NCBI GenBank assembly: GCA_030537935.1
Contig: JAUNUY010000003.1
Location: 186,001-250,000 of the forward strand
Direction of reading: 5' to 3'
DNA length: 64,000 nt
Source of the DNA: Eubacteriales bacterium
GTDB taxonomy: Bacteria > Bacillota > Clostridia > Lachnospirales > Lachnospiraceae
Shown: positions 9,350-17,855 of the stretch, piece by piece
Numbering within the stretch: position 1 is the first letter of the stretch
Layout of the letters: every line of letters begins with the position of its first letter
Notes under the pieces: generated by a model
Told to the model about the DNA's origin: nothing
The model's input: only the letters and a program-made list of their open reading frames with translations
Databases searched by the model: none
Position numbers and translations under genes: made by a program

Positions 9350-10530
9350 CAGGCTTTCTCCTCTTTCTCAATCATGGCACAAACCAGGATACCCGCCGCT
9401 ATGAAAAAGAAGGTCAGACTCCCCATGTTCACGGCGGAAAGACGGCGGCATTGTACCTCGTTGATCATCATCCCCTCCGCGCGATGCCGTGCGATAATCT
9501 CGTCACAGGCAATATTATTCAATTCGTTGAACGAAATATTGTCCAAATGTCCCAATCCGTCCTCGTAACTCTGATCCGGGCGGACGACGATATCGATGGT
9601 CGGCACCTTGACGTTGATGAAGGTCTCCATAATCTTATTCTTGTACCGGGCATGGTAATATTTCAAGCTGTCCAGATCCCGCAGGAAGAGGGCATGCCCG
9701 TGATAAATCATATCGTTACCGCGTAATCGCGCCCGCCACTCACAGAAGCTCTCCAACTTCGGCTCGAACGTACAGACGCTCTCCACCTCAATCCCCTCCT
9801 GAAAGGCCAGCCAACGGATAATTACATAGTCCATAAGGGGATTCGTCGTCTCCGTCGCCAGTTCATGCATGCTCATCCGCGCCCCGTTGAAAAACTCTTT
9901 CAAATCAACACCCGCCACTAAAAACGGGAGATAGGCGACCGGATGATAGGCGATGTACTCCTTCGGAAAGTCCGCATCCAACGCGTAATGGTCGTAATGA
10001 TGGACTTCCGCCAGACGGTGCAAATCGGACCCCGGCGGACTCGCCACGAAGATGCGTTTCTCCGTCTCCGCCCGCCCGTACTGTGCCTCGAACCACTGCC
10101 GCAAAACCCGAAAGTTGGCACCGATTTCCGGCACCTTCAAATCGTCTGCAATCACATACAAATAGGTGCTCCGACCGTGGAGCGCCTCCAGCACGCGGTA
10201 CACGCTGTCCGCGGAAAGGCTGTCCCCCAGAAACATCATCTCGGGTGAATTCGTCCCGAGGGGATCCAGGACGGCACGTAAAGCGACCCCTACGGTGGAA
10301 GGCGAAAGGGTGATGAAAACACCACCCGCCCGTTGAATCTGATGGACCTTGTTCATCAAATCCACATGCTCCGCCGCATCGAATCCCCGCTCGATATAGG
10401 TGTCGATAAAATGACGAAACGATCCTTTCGTCAACAGCGCCTCTTTTATTGTCGCCGCCATGGCGTTTGAACTGCGTACCTTTGCGGCCTTCATGCCGCG
10501 CATCGAATGCTCAAAATCAAAACAAATCAT
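9349..10530 (-). CDS. Glucose-6-phosphate isomerase-like protein lacking the catalytic motifs
   Basis: 393 residues from ATG 10530 (GGAGG 7 bases upstream; overlaps the MFS stop as ATGA). The fold markers of bacterial PGI are visible: start ICFDFEHSMRG, then HPVAYLPFLVAGVDLKEFFN (196-215), NPLMDYVIIRWLAFQEG (230-246), FEPKLESFCEW (255-265) and METFINVKVPTIDI (301-314). The active-site motifs are not. The GIGGS-type loop is replaced by ITLSPSTVGVAL (73-84), the SKSGTT phosphate-binding loop by LYVIADDLKVPEIG (124-137), LHSxGQ by LDSLKYYHAR, and the terminal QPGVExYK block is absent. It is therefore inferred to be a non-catalytic paralogue, perhaps a sugar-phosphate sensor or partner of the neighbouring MFS protein. 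The frame is intact and overlaps genes on both sides, which argues against a decaying pseudogene. Confidence 0.75.
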   Translation of the reverse strand: MICFDFEHSMRGMKAAKVRSSNAMAATIKEALLTKGSFRHFIDTYIERGFDAAEHVDLMNKVHQIQRAGGVFITLSPSTVGVALRAVLDPLGTNSPEMMFLGDSLSADSVYRVLEALHGRSTYLYVIADDLKVPEIGANFRVLRQWFEAQYGRAETEKRIFVASPPGSDLHRLAEVHHYDHYALDADFPKEYIAYHPVAYLPFLVAGVDLKEFFNGARMSMHELATETTNPLMDYVIIRWLAFQEGIEVESVCTFEPKLESFCEWRARLRGNDMIYHGHALFLRDLDSLKYYHARYKNKIMETFINVKVPTIDIVVRPDQSYEDGLGHLDNISFNELNNIACDEIIARHRAEGMMINEVQCRRLSAVNMGSLTFFFIAAGILVCAMIEKEEKA

Positions 10531-11732
10531 ATGTCCTCCACATCGGCAGATGCCTCCGCACCGTACCGGGAACCCCCTTTCAAGTTCCGAAAAATTATCC
10601 ATCCGACTGCGGAAACGACCGTTGCCGCCGCCAAAGTTATCGTTATACCCCAATAGCGAATCATATATCCGCCGAAGAAGTTGCCGGCGGCACCGCCCAC
10701 GCCCATGGTCGCCACACCGACGGCCAACTGTGCACGGACTTGAAATTTCGCCGCTACCGTTTCATGCACATAATACAACACTGCCGGGGTATACAAACCG
10801 TACGCCAGTGACTGCACCGCCTGAGCACCCCAAATCCCGTACACGCTCCCGCTGAGCGTCAAAATCAGCACTTTCAAGGTCAGAAACAGGGCGGATACCT
10901 GCATCAAGGTGACCGTCCGAATGCGTCGCCGTACCATCGCGAAGCCGAACAATGCCGGCAACTCCAGTAAGGTACAAAGTCCGACGGCAACACCGTATTC
11001 CACCGGACCGCCACCGCCATGCTCGACAATATCCTTGAGAAAGTTACTGATGAGATTGTGCGAAAAAAATAAAAATACCGTCCCAATCAGCAGGCGACCG
11101 AAGTCCGGATATTGCCGGAACAACGTCCGGAACCGAACGGTACCGGCATCCGCCGTCGGATAACCGCCCGCCGTCCGCGGACAGATGAAACTCGCCGCTA
11201 TCAACAACCCCTGTAAAATCACATAAAGATACAACAGGGTTGTGGCGCCCGCCGTCCGCATGATGAATCCGCCCATAAAGCCGACCACGGAAAAGCCGAC
11301 CGAAGACATGGCCCGGGCCGCTCCGAAATTGACCGCATATCCGTCCCCGATCCAGCATGCCGTCAACGCGCCGAGCGTGGGCAGCGCCATCGTCGATATC
11401 GCCAGCAACAGAAGATAAAGCACCGCCACCGTACCCGGCAGATGCCGTACTGCCGGTATCAGAAGGGCCGACAGGATGCCGCCCGCCGCGACGATGCGTA
11501 AACTCTGAATGACACTGAACAGGCGCCGCTGCTCAATCAGGACGGACATCCCGCTTTGCAGCAGGATGGTCGCCACCATGGCGCCCGAATACACCAACCC
11601 TACTTGACCGCTGTGAAATCCGTACGCACTCAGTATCGGATTACCGAAGCCGATGGCGACGGAAAATGCCATCCCCGTCAACAGATGAAGCAGGGCATCC
11701 AGCCGCGTCAAGCGCCTCGTATTACACATCAT
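10527..11732 (-). CDS. MFS transporter, 12-TM
   Basis: 401 residues with about twelve hydrophobic segments in two six-helix halves split by a hydrophilic loop near residue 195. The first half has the GFHSGQVGLVYSGAMVATIL region typical of the LacY/nucleoside-symporter-like branch of the major facilitator superfamily. Tandem ATGs at 11727-11732 are both possible starts and lie inside the 3' end of gntR (11-base overlap). Its stop overlaps the next gene's ATG. The substrate is unknown; a sugar or nucleoside would fit the PGI-like and nucleotide-synthesis neighbours, but this is inference. Confidence 0.8.
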   Translation of the reverse strand: MMCNTRRLTRLDALLHLLTGMAFSVAIGFGNPILSAYGFHSGQVGLVYSGAMVATILLQSGMSVLIEQRRLFSVIQSLRIVAAGGILSALLIPAVRHLPGTVAVLYLLLLAISTMALPTLGALTACWIGDGYAVNFGAARAMSSVGFSVVGFMGGFIMRTAGATTLLYLYVILQGLLIAASFICPRTAGGYPTADAGTVRFRTLFRQYPDFGRLLIGTVFLFFSHNLISNFLKDIVEHGGGGPVEYGVAVGLCTLLELPALFGFAMVRRRIRTVTLMQVSALFLTLKVLILTLSGSVYGIWGAQAVQSLAYGLYTPAVLYYVHETVAAKFQVRAQLAVGVATMGVGGAAGNFFGGYMIRYWGITITLAAATVVSAVGWIIFRNLKGGSRYGAEASADVEDI

Positions 11733-12099
11733 CCGATAATTTCCGCCAAGTGCGCTTGACCAGTTCGTTCATCTCTTCCGTCGAATAGCCCAGACGCTTC
11801 AGACAATGCATGGCTCGGCCGACTTCCTCGTCCGCCAAGGTCTGTCGCAGATTGTCGAGGGAGCGTTTATTGTTCGTGACGAAACGGCCCGCCGTTCGCT
11901 TGGTAAATAAAATCCCCTCATCTTCGAGCATGACCAATGCCTTCTGTACCGTATTCGGATTAACGCCCAAATCCTTGGCATATCGGCGAACGGACGGTAA
12001 ACGCGTACCGTTCGGATAACGCCCCGATGCGATATCCAGCTTCACCTGCTCGATGATGCGTACATATATTAAATCCCGTCGTACTTTTTCATATGACAT
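11722..12099 (-). CDS. GntR-family transcriptional regulator, YtrA type
   Basis: 125 residues. A winged helix-turn-helix covers residues 10-76, with the GntR signature GTRLPSVRRYAKDLGVNPNT followed by VQKALVMLEDEGILFTKRTAGRFV. The short helical tail without a large effector domain places it in the YtrA subfamily, which usually represses its own operon with adjacent transporters. GGAGGGGG lies 5 bases before the ATG, inside the end of folA. It overlaps the MFS gene, its most likely target. No operator was identified by eye. Confidence 0.9.
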   Translation of the reverse strand: MSYEKVRRDLIYVRIIEQVKLDIASGRYPNGTRLPSVRRYAKDLGVNPNTVQKALVMLEDEGILFTKRTAGRFVTNNKRSLDNLRQTLADEEVGRAMHCLKRLGYSTEEMNELVKRTWRKLSDDV

Positions 12100-12100
12100 A

Positions 12101-12595
12101 TTACCCCCTCCTTCTCCTGTAAACCTTCCATGTATAACTGATATCGAAATGCGTCTGCTCCGGACTCACGGCCGTCACCGCCCACTCCGGCAACATGTCC
12201 AGATTCGGAAAATATACGTCACTCGCATAATTATAATCAATGCGCGTCACGTAAATCTCGTCCGTTTCCGGCATGAATAGTTTGTACACCTGCTCCCCGC
12301 CGATGACGAACACATCTGCCGACTGCATATTTTTGACATATTCGAGAACTGCCTCCTTCGACCGGAGCACAACGGCCCCCCGGACCTGATAATCCGCATC
12401 CCTCGTCAGGATGATATTGTGTCGTTGCGGCAAGGGTTGCCGTCCCGGCAGACTCTCAAAGGTCCGACGCCCCATGATGACCGCTTTGTTAATCGTCTTT
12501 TCCTTAAAATAACGTAAGTCGGCGGGAATGTGCGTCAGCAATCGGCCCTGATAACCGATTCCCCAATTTTTCTCTACTGCAACAATTGCTTTCAT
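12101..12595 (-). CDS. folA: Dihydrofolate reductase
   Basis: 164 residues, normal size for type I DHFR. Motifs: MKAIVAVEKNWGIGYQGRLL at the N-terminus, PADLRYFKEKT, VIMGRRTFESLP for NADPH, and VFVIGGEQVYKLFMP. It regenerates tetrahydrofolate from the dihydrofolate produced by ThyA, whose gene ends only 11 bases upstream. The gene stops 1 base before the gntR ATG. Confidence 0.95.
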   Translation of the reverse strand: MKAIVAVEKNWGIGYQGRLLTHIPADLRYFKEKTINKAVIMGRRTFESLPGRQPLPQRHNIILTRDADYQVRGAVVLRSKEAVLEYVKNMQSADVFVIGGEQVYKLFMPETDEIYVTRIDYNYASDVYFPNLDMLPEWAVTAVSPEQTHFDISYTWKVYRRRRG

Positions 12596-12606
12596 ACGGC
12601 CCCTTC

Positions 12607-13437
12607 CTAGACGGCAATCGGAATGTTCTTAATCTGTGGTCCGTGCTCGTAGTTTTCCACGACGATGTCCGACGGCGTGAATTTATAAAAATCATCCACT
12701 GCCGGATTCAACCGGACCGTCGGTGCCGCAAACGGTTTACGGCTGATTAATTCCTCGACCAGCGGGATGTGCCGGTCATAGATGTGTGCATCGGCAATGA
12801 CGTGGACAAATTCGCCCGGTAGCAAATCGCTGACTTGCGCCAACATGCACACCAACGCGGCATACTGAACCACGTTCCAGTTGTTCGCCGCCAAAATATC
12901 CTGTGAACGCTGATTTAAGATGGCATTGAGCCGGTTGCCCGTCACGTTGAACGTCATACTGTAGGCACATGGATACAGCGCCATCTCGTGCAAATCTTGA
13001 TGAACGTACATATTCGTCATGATGCGCCGGGAATACGGATTATGCTTCAAATCATAGAGGACACGGTCAACCTGGTCCATCGCCCCCTCCTTATATTGAT
13101 GCTTTACCTGCATCTGATAACCGTATGCCTTACCGATGGAACCGCTTTCATCCGCCCAGCTGTCCCAAATATGAGAATTCAAATCATGGATGTTATTGGA
13201 CTTTTTCTGCCAAATCCAAAGCAATTCATCCACCGCCGATTTCACCGCCGTTCGCCGCAGCGTCAACAATGGAAACTCCTCAGCCAGATTATAGCGATTC
13301 ACGACGCCGAATTTTTTCACCGTATATGCCGGCGTTCCGTCGGACCAGACGGGTCGCACCTTCTCGCCCTTCGTATCCACACCGTTTGCAAGGATATCTT
13401 TGCACATCTTGATAAATATTTCATCTGCGTAACTCAT
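12607..13437 (-). CDS. thyA: Thymidylate synthase ThyA
   Basis: 276 residues. It makes dTMP from dUMP using methylene-tetrahydrofolate. The catalytic cysteine is C157 in LYPCAYS, where most ThyA enzymes have PPCH; the alanine after PC is a variant that seems common in related Clostridia. NQRSQDIL gives the phosphate-binding RSxD, and ADAHIYDRHIPLVEELI the dUMP-binding HxY region. The ATG overlaps the hflX stop (ATGA, 13434-13437), and folA follows after 11 bases, giving a compact thymidylate cycle. Confidence 0.95.
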   Translation of the reverse strand: MSYADEIFIKMCKDILANGVDTKGEKVRPVWSDGTPAYTVKKFGVVNRYNLAEEFPLLTLRRTAVKSAVDELLWIWQKKSNNIHDLNSHIWDSWADESGSIGKAYGYQMQVKHQYKEGAMDQVDRVLYDLKHNPYSRRIMTNMYVHQDLHEMALYPCAYSMTFNVTGNRLNAILNQRSQDILAANNWNVVQYAALVCMLAQVSDLLPGEFVHVIADAHIYDRHIPLVEELISRKPFAAPTVRLNPAVDDFYKFTPSDIVVENYEHGPQIKNIPIAV

Positions 13438-14687
13438 TGTCCGCTCCTCTCCTTATGTTGTCGCCGAAATAATTCATCCGTAACGTAGGCCTTGACATGG
13501 ATACCGTCCGGCTCGTACGTTTCTTCCAACAGATGACCGCGGGTGCGAATATCCGCAATGAAAGCGGTGCGGCCGTAGTCGACCACCCACTCCACGTAAT
13601 GCAGACCGGCATTCGCCATCGCCTGCATCGCCTCCGCCAACACCCGCGTATCCGGGTCATACAAGAGGCTCATCCGTACGCTGCGCGTTGCCCGGGCGTC
13701 CCGGAATTCATGCCGTCCCGTCAACTGATCCATCTTGTTGAACACCGTCAGTACCGGCAGCCGACCGGCGCCCAGATCATCTAAAATTCCATACACGAGC
13801 GCCATCTTGCCGTAACAATCCCCGTCCGACGCGTCGACCACGTGAATGAGGGCGTCCGCCATGGCCGCCTCCTCCAAGGTACCTCGAAAGGCCTCCACCA
13901 GATGGTGGGGCAGCTTGTTGACGAAACCGACCGTATCCGTCAGCAACACCTGCCGGTTGTCCGGCAGGGTGAAGGTACGGACCGTCGAATCCAAGGTTGC
14001 AAACAGCTTATCTTCCTGTAGAACACCTGCATCCGTCAGCCGGTTAAAAAGGGTCGACTTGCCCGCATTCGTATAACCGACCACGGAAAAGGTGAAAATC
14101 CGATTCTTCGTACGTTGCCGTCGCGTCACCGTGCGGTGCTTCTTCACTTCCTTCAGTTCATGGCGAATGTTGTTAATTCGATTGCGAATGTGCCGACGGT
14201 CCGTCTCCAGTTTCTTCTCGCCCGGCCCTCTCGTACCGATGCCGCCGCCCAAACGGGACAGGTTCCGCTGCCCGATCAAATGCGTCAGTCGGTTATTTAA
14301 TTGCGCCAGTTCCACCTGAAGTTTACCCTCACGGGTCTGTGCCCGACGGGCAAAGATATCGAGAATCAGAATGGTCCGGTCAATCACCTTACACCCCGTC
14401 GCATCGCCCAAGTTCCGCATCTGAACGGCAGTCAGTTCATCATCCGTCACGATGCCCGTCGCGCCGGCATGGTGGACCATCTCCCGCAAGGCCGCCGTTT
14501 TGCCGCTGCCCACGTAAGTTGCACCCTCCGGAGCGTCCAAACGTTGCAGCACCCGTCCGACCACCTCGGCCCCGACGGTACGCACCAATTCCGCCAACTC
14601 GTCCAAACCGGCTTCCGCCCGACTGCGCGAACCGCCGTAAACACCGACCAGGATAAACCGTTCCGTCTCCTCCTGCGTATGTATCAT
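13434..14687 (-). CDS. hflX: Ribosome-associated GTPase HflX
   Basis: 417 residues. The N-terminal HflX domain ends in the conserved GGIGTRGPGEKKLETDRRHI. The G domain has VVGYTNAGKSTLFNRL (G1), DTVGFVNKLPHHLVEAFRGT (G3) and FNKMDQ (G4). HflX splits stalled 70S ribosomes under heat or antibiotic stress. AAAGGAG precedes ATG 14687. It is the first gene of the downstream train and overlaps thyA, so a stress factor leads a thymidylate/repair operon. Confidence 0.95.
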   Translation of the reverse strand: MIHTQEETERFILVGVYGGSRSRAEAGLDELAELVRTVGAEVVGRVLQRLDAPEGATYVGSGKTAALREMVHHAGATGIVTDDELTAVQMRNLGDATGCKVIDRTILILDIFARRAQTREGKLQVELAQLNNRLTHLIGQRNLSRLGGGIGTRGPGEKKLETDRRHIRNRINNIRHELKEVKKHRTVTRRQRTKNRIFTFSVVGYTNAGKSTLFNRLTDAGVLQEDKLFATLDSTVRTFTLPDNRQVLLTDTVGFVNKLPHHLVEAFRGTLEEAAMADALIHVVDASDGDCYGKMALVYGILDDLGAGRLPVLTVFNKMDQLTGRHEFRDARATRSVRMSLLYDPDTRVLAEAMQAMANAGLHYVEWVVDYGRTAFIADIRTRGHLLEETYEPDGIHVKAYVTDELFRRQHKERSGQ

Positions 14688-14744
14688 CTGCTCTCCTTTA
14701 TTGATGTCTCACCGGTACCCTGTGCCCGTGCACCGCCTTCGATG

Positions 14745-16991
14745 CTAACGAACCGCCGTACCATGCATCTCGGTATCCGCCCCCGGCGCCCGCATCCGAA
14801 ATCTTCTCAGACGCAGGGCGTTTGTCACTACGAACACGGAACTGATGCTCATGGCGAAACAGCCGAACATCGGATTCAACAACGGACCGCCGAAAATGTG
14901 CAGGATGCCCATCGCCACCGGAATCCCGATAATGTTATAGAACAATGCCCAAAACAGATTCTGTTTGATATTTCTCATTGTCGCCCGGGCCAAATGCAAT
15001 ACATTGACGATGTCATACAGACGGTCCTTGATGAGGATGATATCCGCCGACTCAATCGCAATATCCGTTCCGCGACCCACCGCAATCCCGATGTCCGCAT
15101 TCGCCAGTGCCACGGCGTCATTGATGCCGTCACCGACCATGACGACCGTCCCGTCGGCCGCATATTTTTGTACGACCGTCGCCTTCTTCTCCGGTGTCAT
15201 CTCCGCTTCCACCACGTCAATGCCTACGCGAGCCGCAACGGAGGCCGCCGTATATCGGTTGTCTCCCGTCAGCATAACGGTTCGAATCCCCGCCGCCTTC
15301 AATGCGGCAATCGTTTCTTCCGCATCCGGTCTCGGGATATCGAACAATCCCAGGATACCGGTAAACGCACCGTCGATGGCTACGAATACCGGCGTCACGC
15401 CTTCCTTTGCCAAACGCTTTGCATCGGAACGGCCTGCTTCACTCACGACAATCCCCGACTGCTCCAGGAGTGCCTCATTGCCGATAAATACCGACCGTGT
15501 TTTATCCTTGTATACTACCTGACCCTGAACACCGTTGCCGACGACCGCCTTAAATTCATCCGTCGGATACAATCGGTCCGAGGCCTTGATGACCGCCTTC
15601 GCCAGTGCATGCTCCGACCCTTGCTCCACGGAGGCACACAGATCCACCACCTCCCGTGCCGAATACGCACCGTAAACCAGGACCTCCCGCACCTCGATTT
15701 CACCCGTCGTGATGGTTCCCGTCTTGTCAAAGAGGATGGTCGCCGGCTGCTGCATCTGCTCCAATGCCCGCGCGTCCTTTATGATGATGCCCATCCGGGC
15801 CGCACGCCCCGTTGCCACGACAATGGCCGTCGGTGTCGCCAGACCCAATGCACAGGGACAGGCGATGACCAGGACGGATACAAAGATGATAACGGCAAAA
15901 GAAAAACCCTCGCCCGCAATCATCCATGCCGCACCGCTCAATAAAGCGATGCCGATCACCGTCGGTACGAAGTACGCGCTGACCCTGTCCGCCAGGCGGG
16001 CAATCGGCGCCTTAGAGGACTGCGCCGCCTCTACCAAGCGGATGATACCGGATAGTACCGTATCCTCGTCCGCCTTGGTGACCCGCACATGCAGGTTTCC
16101 GTCCGTGTTGATGGAACCGCCCAGAACTTCGTCACCCGTACTGCGGTTAACCGGCAGGGACTCGCCCGTCAGAAACGATTCATCCATCATGCCGGCCCCT
16201 CGGACGACCTCGCCGTCCAGCGCCACCGTTTCACCCGGTCGTACGTGCATGATATCCCCCGGCATGACTTCGTCCATGGGCAGATGGATTTCCGTATCAT
16301 CCCGCAAGATTGCCACCGTCTTCGGCTTGAGTTTCACCAGTTCCTCAATGGCGCGGGAAGTCTTTCGCTTCGCCCGTGCTTCCAGGTATTTTCCAAGCGA
16401 TACCATGACGATAATCATCACCGCCGAATCAAAGTAAATCTGTCCGTCAAAATAGCCGAACATGGAAAAACAACTGTAAATAAACGCCGCCAGGGTACTG
16501 ACCGCAATGAGGGTATCCATGGTCGGTGCCTTCGTGATGAGTCCCTTGATACCGTTGATGTAAAAATGACGGCCCAGAATCATCACCGGCAAGGTCAATA
16601 TCAACTGCAGGATTGCGTCGTGCAGCGGATTATGCAAAAAGTGAAACCCATGAAATCCCGCCAGGTGGGCAAAGGTCATCACAATGAGCGGTGCTGAAAA
16701 AACAAACTTCAACAGAAGTTCGTTGCGCTGTTTACGAACCTGTGTATCCCGCTTTTGAAACGTCTCGCGCAAGTCCCGCTTCTCCCGTATGGTCGCCGTA
16801 AAGCCCGCCCGGGACACCGCTTTCATGATGGCGGCACGGTCCAGCTTTGAATCATCATAACGAATTGTCAGTCGCTCATCCGTCAAACTGACTTCCGCCT
16901 GCTCCACGCCGTCTTTACGGCCCAGAACCCGCTCAATGGCGGCAGCGCATGCGGCACAATGCATGCCGTCGATATCATAAATCTCTTTCAT
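14745..16991 (-). CDS. copA: Copper-exporting P1B-type ATPase
   Basis: 748 residues from ATG 16991; a longer frame to 17123 exists, but the shorter start places the metal-binding domain at the N-terminus as in the family. One HMA domain carries MHCAAC (C12, C15). Six core membrane segments include the CPC motif (VIACPCALGLATP) that defines Cu+/Ag+ pumps. DKTGTITTG is the phosphorylated aspartate, GSEHALAKA the HP-type nucleotide motif, and GDGINDAVALANADIG the hinge. It exports excess Cu+. A long inverted repeat between its promoter and start is a candidate metal-responsive operator. No copZ or csoR is adjacent. Confidence 0.93.
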   Translation of the reverse strand: MKEIYDIDGMHCAACAAAIERVLGRKDGVEQAEVSLTDERLTIRYDDSKLDRAAIMKAVSRAGFTATIREKRDLRETFQKRDTQVRKQRNELLLKFVFSAPLIVMTFAHLAGFHGFHFLHNPLHDAILQLILTLPVMILGRHFYINGIKGLITKAPTMDTLIAVSTLAAFIYSCFSMFGYFDGQIYFDSAVMIIVMVSLGKYLEARAKRKTSRAIEELVKLKPKTVAILRDDTEIHLPMDEVMPGDIMHVRPGETVALDGEVVRGAGMMDESFLTGESLPVNRSTGDEVLGGSINTDGNLHVRVTKADEDTVLSGIIRLVEAAQSSKAPIARLADRVSAYFVPTVIGIALLSGAAWMIAGEGFSFAVIIFVSVLVIACPCALGLATPTAIVVATGRAARMGIIIKDARALEQMQQPATILFDKTGTITTGEIEVREVLVYGAYSAREVVDLCASVEQGSEHALAKAVIKASDRLYPTDEFKAVVGNGVQGQVVYKDKTRSVFIGNEALLEQSGIVVSEAGRSDAKRLAKEGVTPVFVAIDGAFTGILGLFDIPRPDAEETIAALKAAGIRTVMLTGDNRYTAASVAARVGIDVVEAEMTPEKKATVVQKYAADGTVVMVGDGINDAVALANADIGIAVGRGTDIAIESADIILIKDRLYDIVNVLHLARATMRNIKQNLFWALFYNIIGIPVAMGILHIFGGPLLNPMFGCFAMSISSVFVVTNALRLRRFRMRAPGADTEMHGTAVR

Positions 16992-17016
16992 ACACTTCCA
17001 TTCCATTTCAAACAAT

Positions 17017-17055
17017 GATACACTGGTCGGGACAAGGCCCCGATATGGTGTATAC
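17017..17055. promoter_or_regulatory. Inverted repeat in the copA 5' region (candidate operator)
   Basis: Outer arms GATACAC and GTGTATAC enclose inner arms TCGGGA and CCCCGA around a short centre, 25-60 bases upstream of copA and downstream of a TATAAT at 17077-17082. The position between -10 and start fits a repressor site such as CsoR or CopY, or an RNA hairpin. The regulator is unknown. Confidence 0.5.
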
Positions 17056-17076
17056 TTCAACAATACAATCCATTTG

Positions 17077-17082
17077 ATTATA
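17077..17082 (-). promoter_or_regulatory. -10 box of the copA promoter
   Basis: TATAAT on the minus strand, about 86 bases before the copA ATG, just upstream of the inverted repeat. No good -35 was seen, which is common for activated metal-responsive promoters. Confidence 0.4.
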
Positions 17083-17208
17083 GCATGAAACGGCAAAACA
17101 TAAAAGTGAATTATCGACTTCACGCAGTTTTTTCACAAGCCGTGCCGGAATCCGCCGGGCAAGTCCCCTTCGAAAGCGATATTTATAAGAAACGGAAAGG
17201 AAATATCA

Positions 17209-17655
17209 ATGAGAGCCTTAATTCAAGTCGTACGCAAAAGTGCCGTCTCCGTCGACGGACAAGTCATCGGATCCATCAACCGCGGTTTTACGGTTTTTCT
17301 GGGATACGGCCATACGGACACCCCGGCAACCTGCGAAAAACTATTGAATAAAATGTTAAAACTTCGCATCTTCCCGGATGCAACCGGAAAAACCAATTGC
17401 TCCTTACAGGACATCGGCGGCGAGCTCCTGATGATTTCCCAGTTCACACTCTATGCGGATTGTAAGAAAGGGAATCGTCCAAGTTTCATCCACAGTGCAC
17501 CGCCCGAACCGGCGAAAAAACTCTATGCGCACAGTATCGACTTCGTCCGGGCGGCCGGCTTCACCGTCGCCACGGGTGAATTCGGTGCCGACATGACGGT
17601 CGATATTGAAAACGACGGGCCGTTCACCATCTGGTTGGACAGCGACAGTCTCTGA
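17209..17655 (+). CDS. dtd: D-aminoacyl-tRNA deacylase
   Basis: 148 residues, standard length. It hydrolyses D-aminoacyl-tRNA and glycyl-tRNA(Ala). The two family motifs are present: SQFTLYADCKKGNRPSF (about residues 77-93) and the cis-proline ending NDGPFTIW near 136-143. GGAAAGG lies 7 bases before the ATG. It is a single gene, divergent from copA, with its own terminator. Confidence 0.95.
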   Translation: MRALIQVVRKSAVSVDGQVIGSINRGFTVFLGYGHTDTPATCEKLLNKMLKLRIFPDATGKTNCSLQDIGGELLMISQFTLYADCKKGNRPSFIHSAPPEPAKKLYAHSIDFVRAAGFTVATGEFGADMTVDIENDGPFTIWLDSDSL

Positions 17656-17663
17656 AACCCCTG

Positions 17664-17691
17664 CGGTCACCCTTTGCGGTGGCCGTTTTTT
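17664..17691 (+). terminator. Terminator after dtd
   Basis: CGGTCACC pairs with GGTGGCCG (one G-T pair) over a 6-base loop, followed by six T residues. Confidence 0.85.
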
Positions 17692-17786
17692 GTTGCGTTC
17701 TTCGAATCTCCTATTTTAACAAAGTTGAATCTACCGCCGTTTGTGCAAGATGACAGACCCTATACGACCATGGTATGTGGCAGACC

Positions 17787-17806
17787 GTTTCGTCTCCGTA
17801 CGAAAC
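17787..17806. repeat. Inverted repeat upstream of xdhA
   Basis: GTTTCGT and ACGAAAC form perfect 7-bp arms with a 6-base spacer, about 50 bases before the first operator-like arm of the xdh promoter region. Function unknown. Confidence 0.4.
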
Positions 17807-17855
17807 CCGTTGCTCGTGTCGAACCCGCTTTATAATCCGGTCAAAATCGGTTACT

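Noticed and set aside
14301..15944. 547-codon plus-strand open frame
   Set aside because: It lies antisense across hflX and copA, is rich in arginine and histidine, has no ribosome site and matches no family; both opposite genes are certain.
16992..17123. N-terminal extension of copA
   Set aside because: The extra 44 residues precede the metal-binding domain and cover the promoter and operator region.
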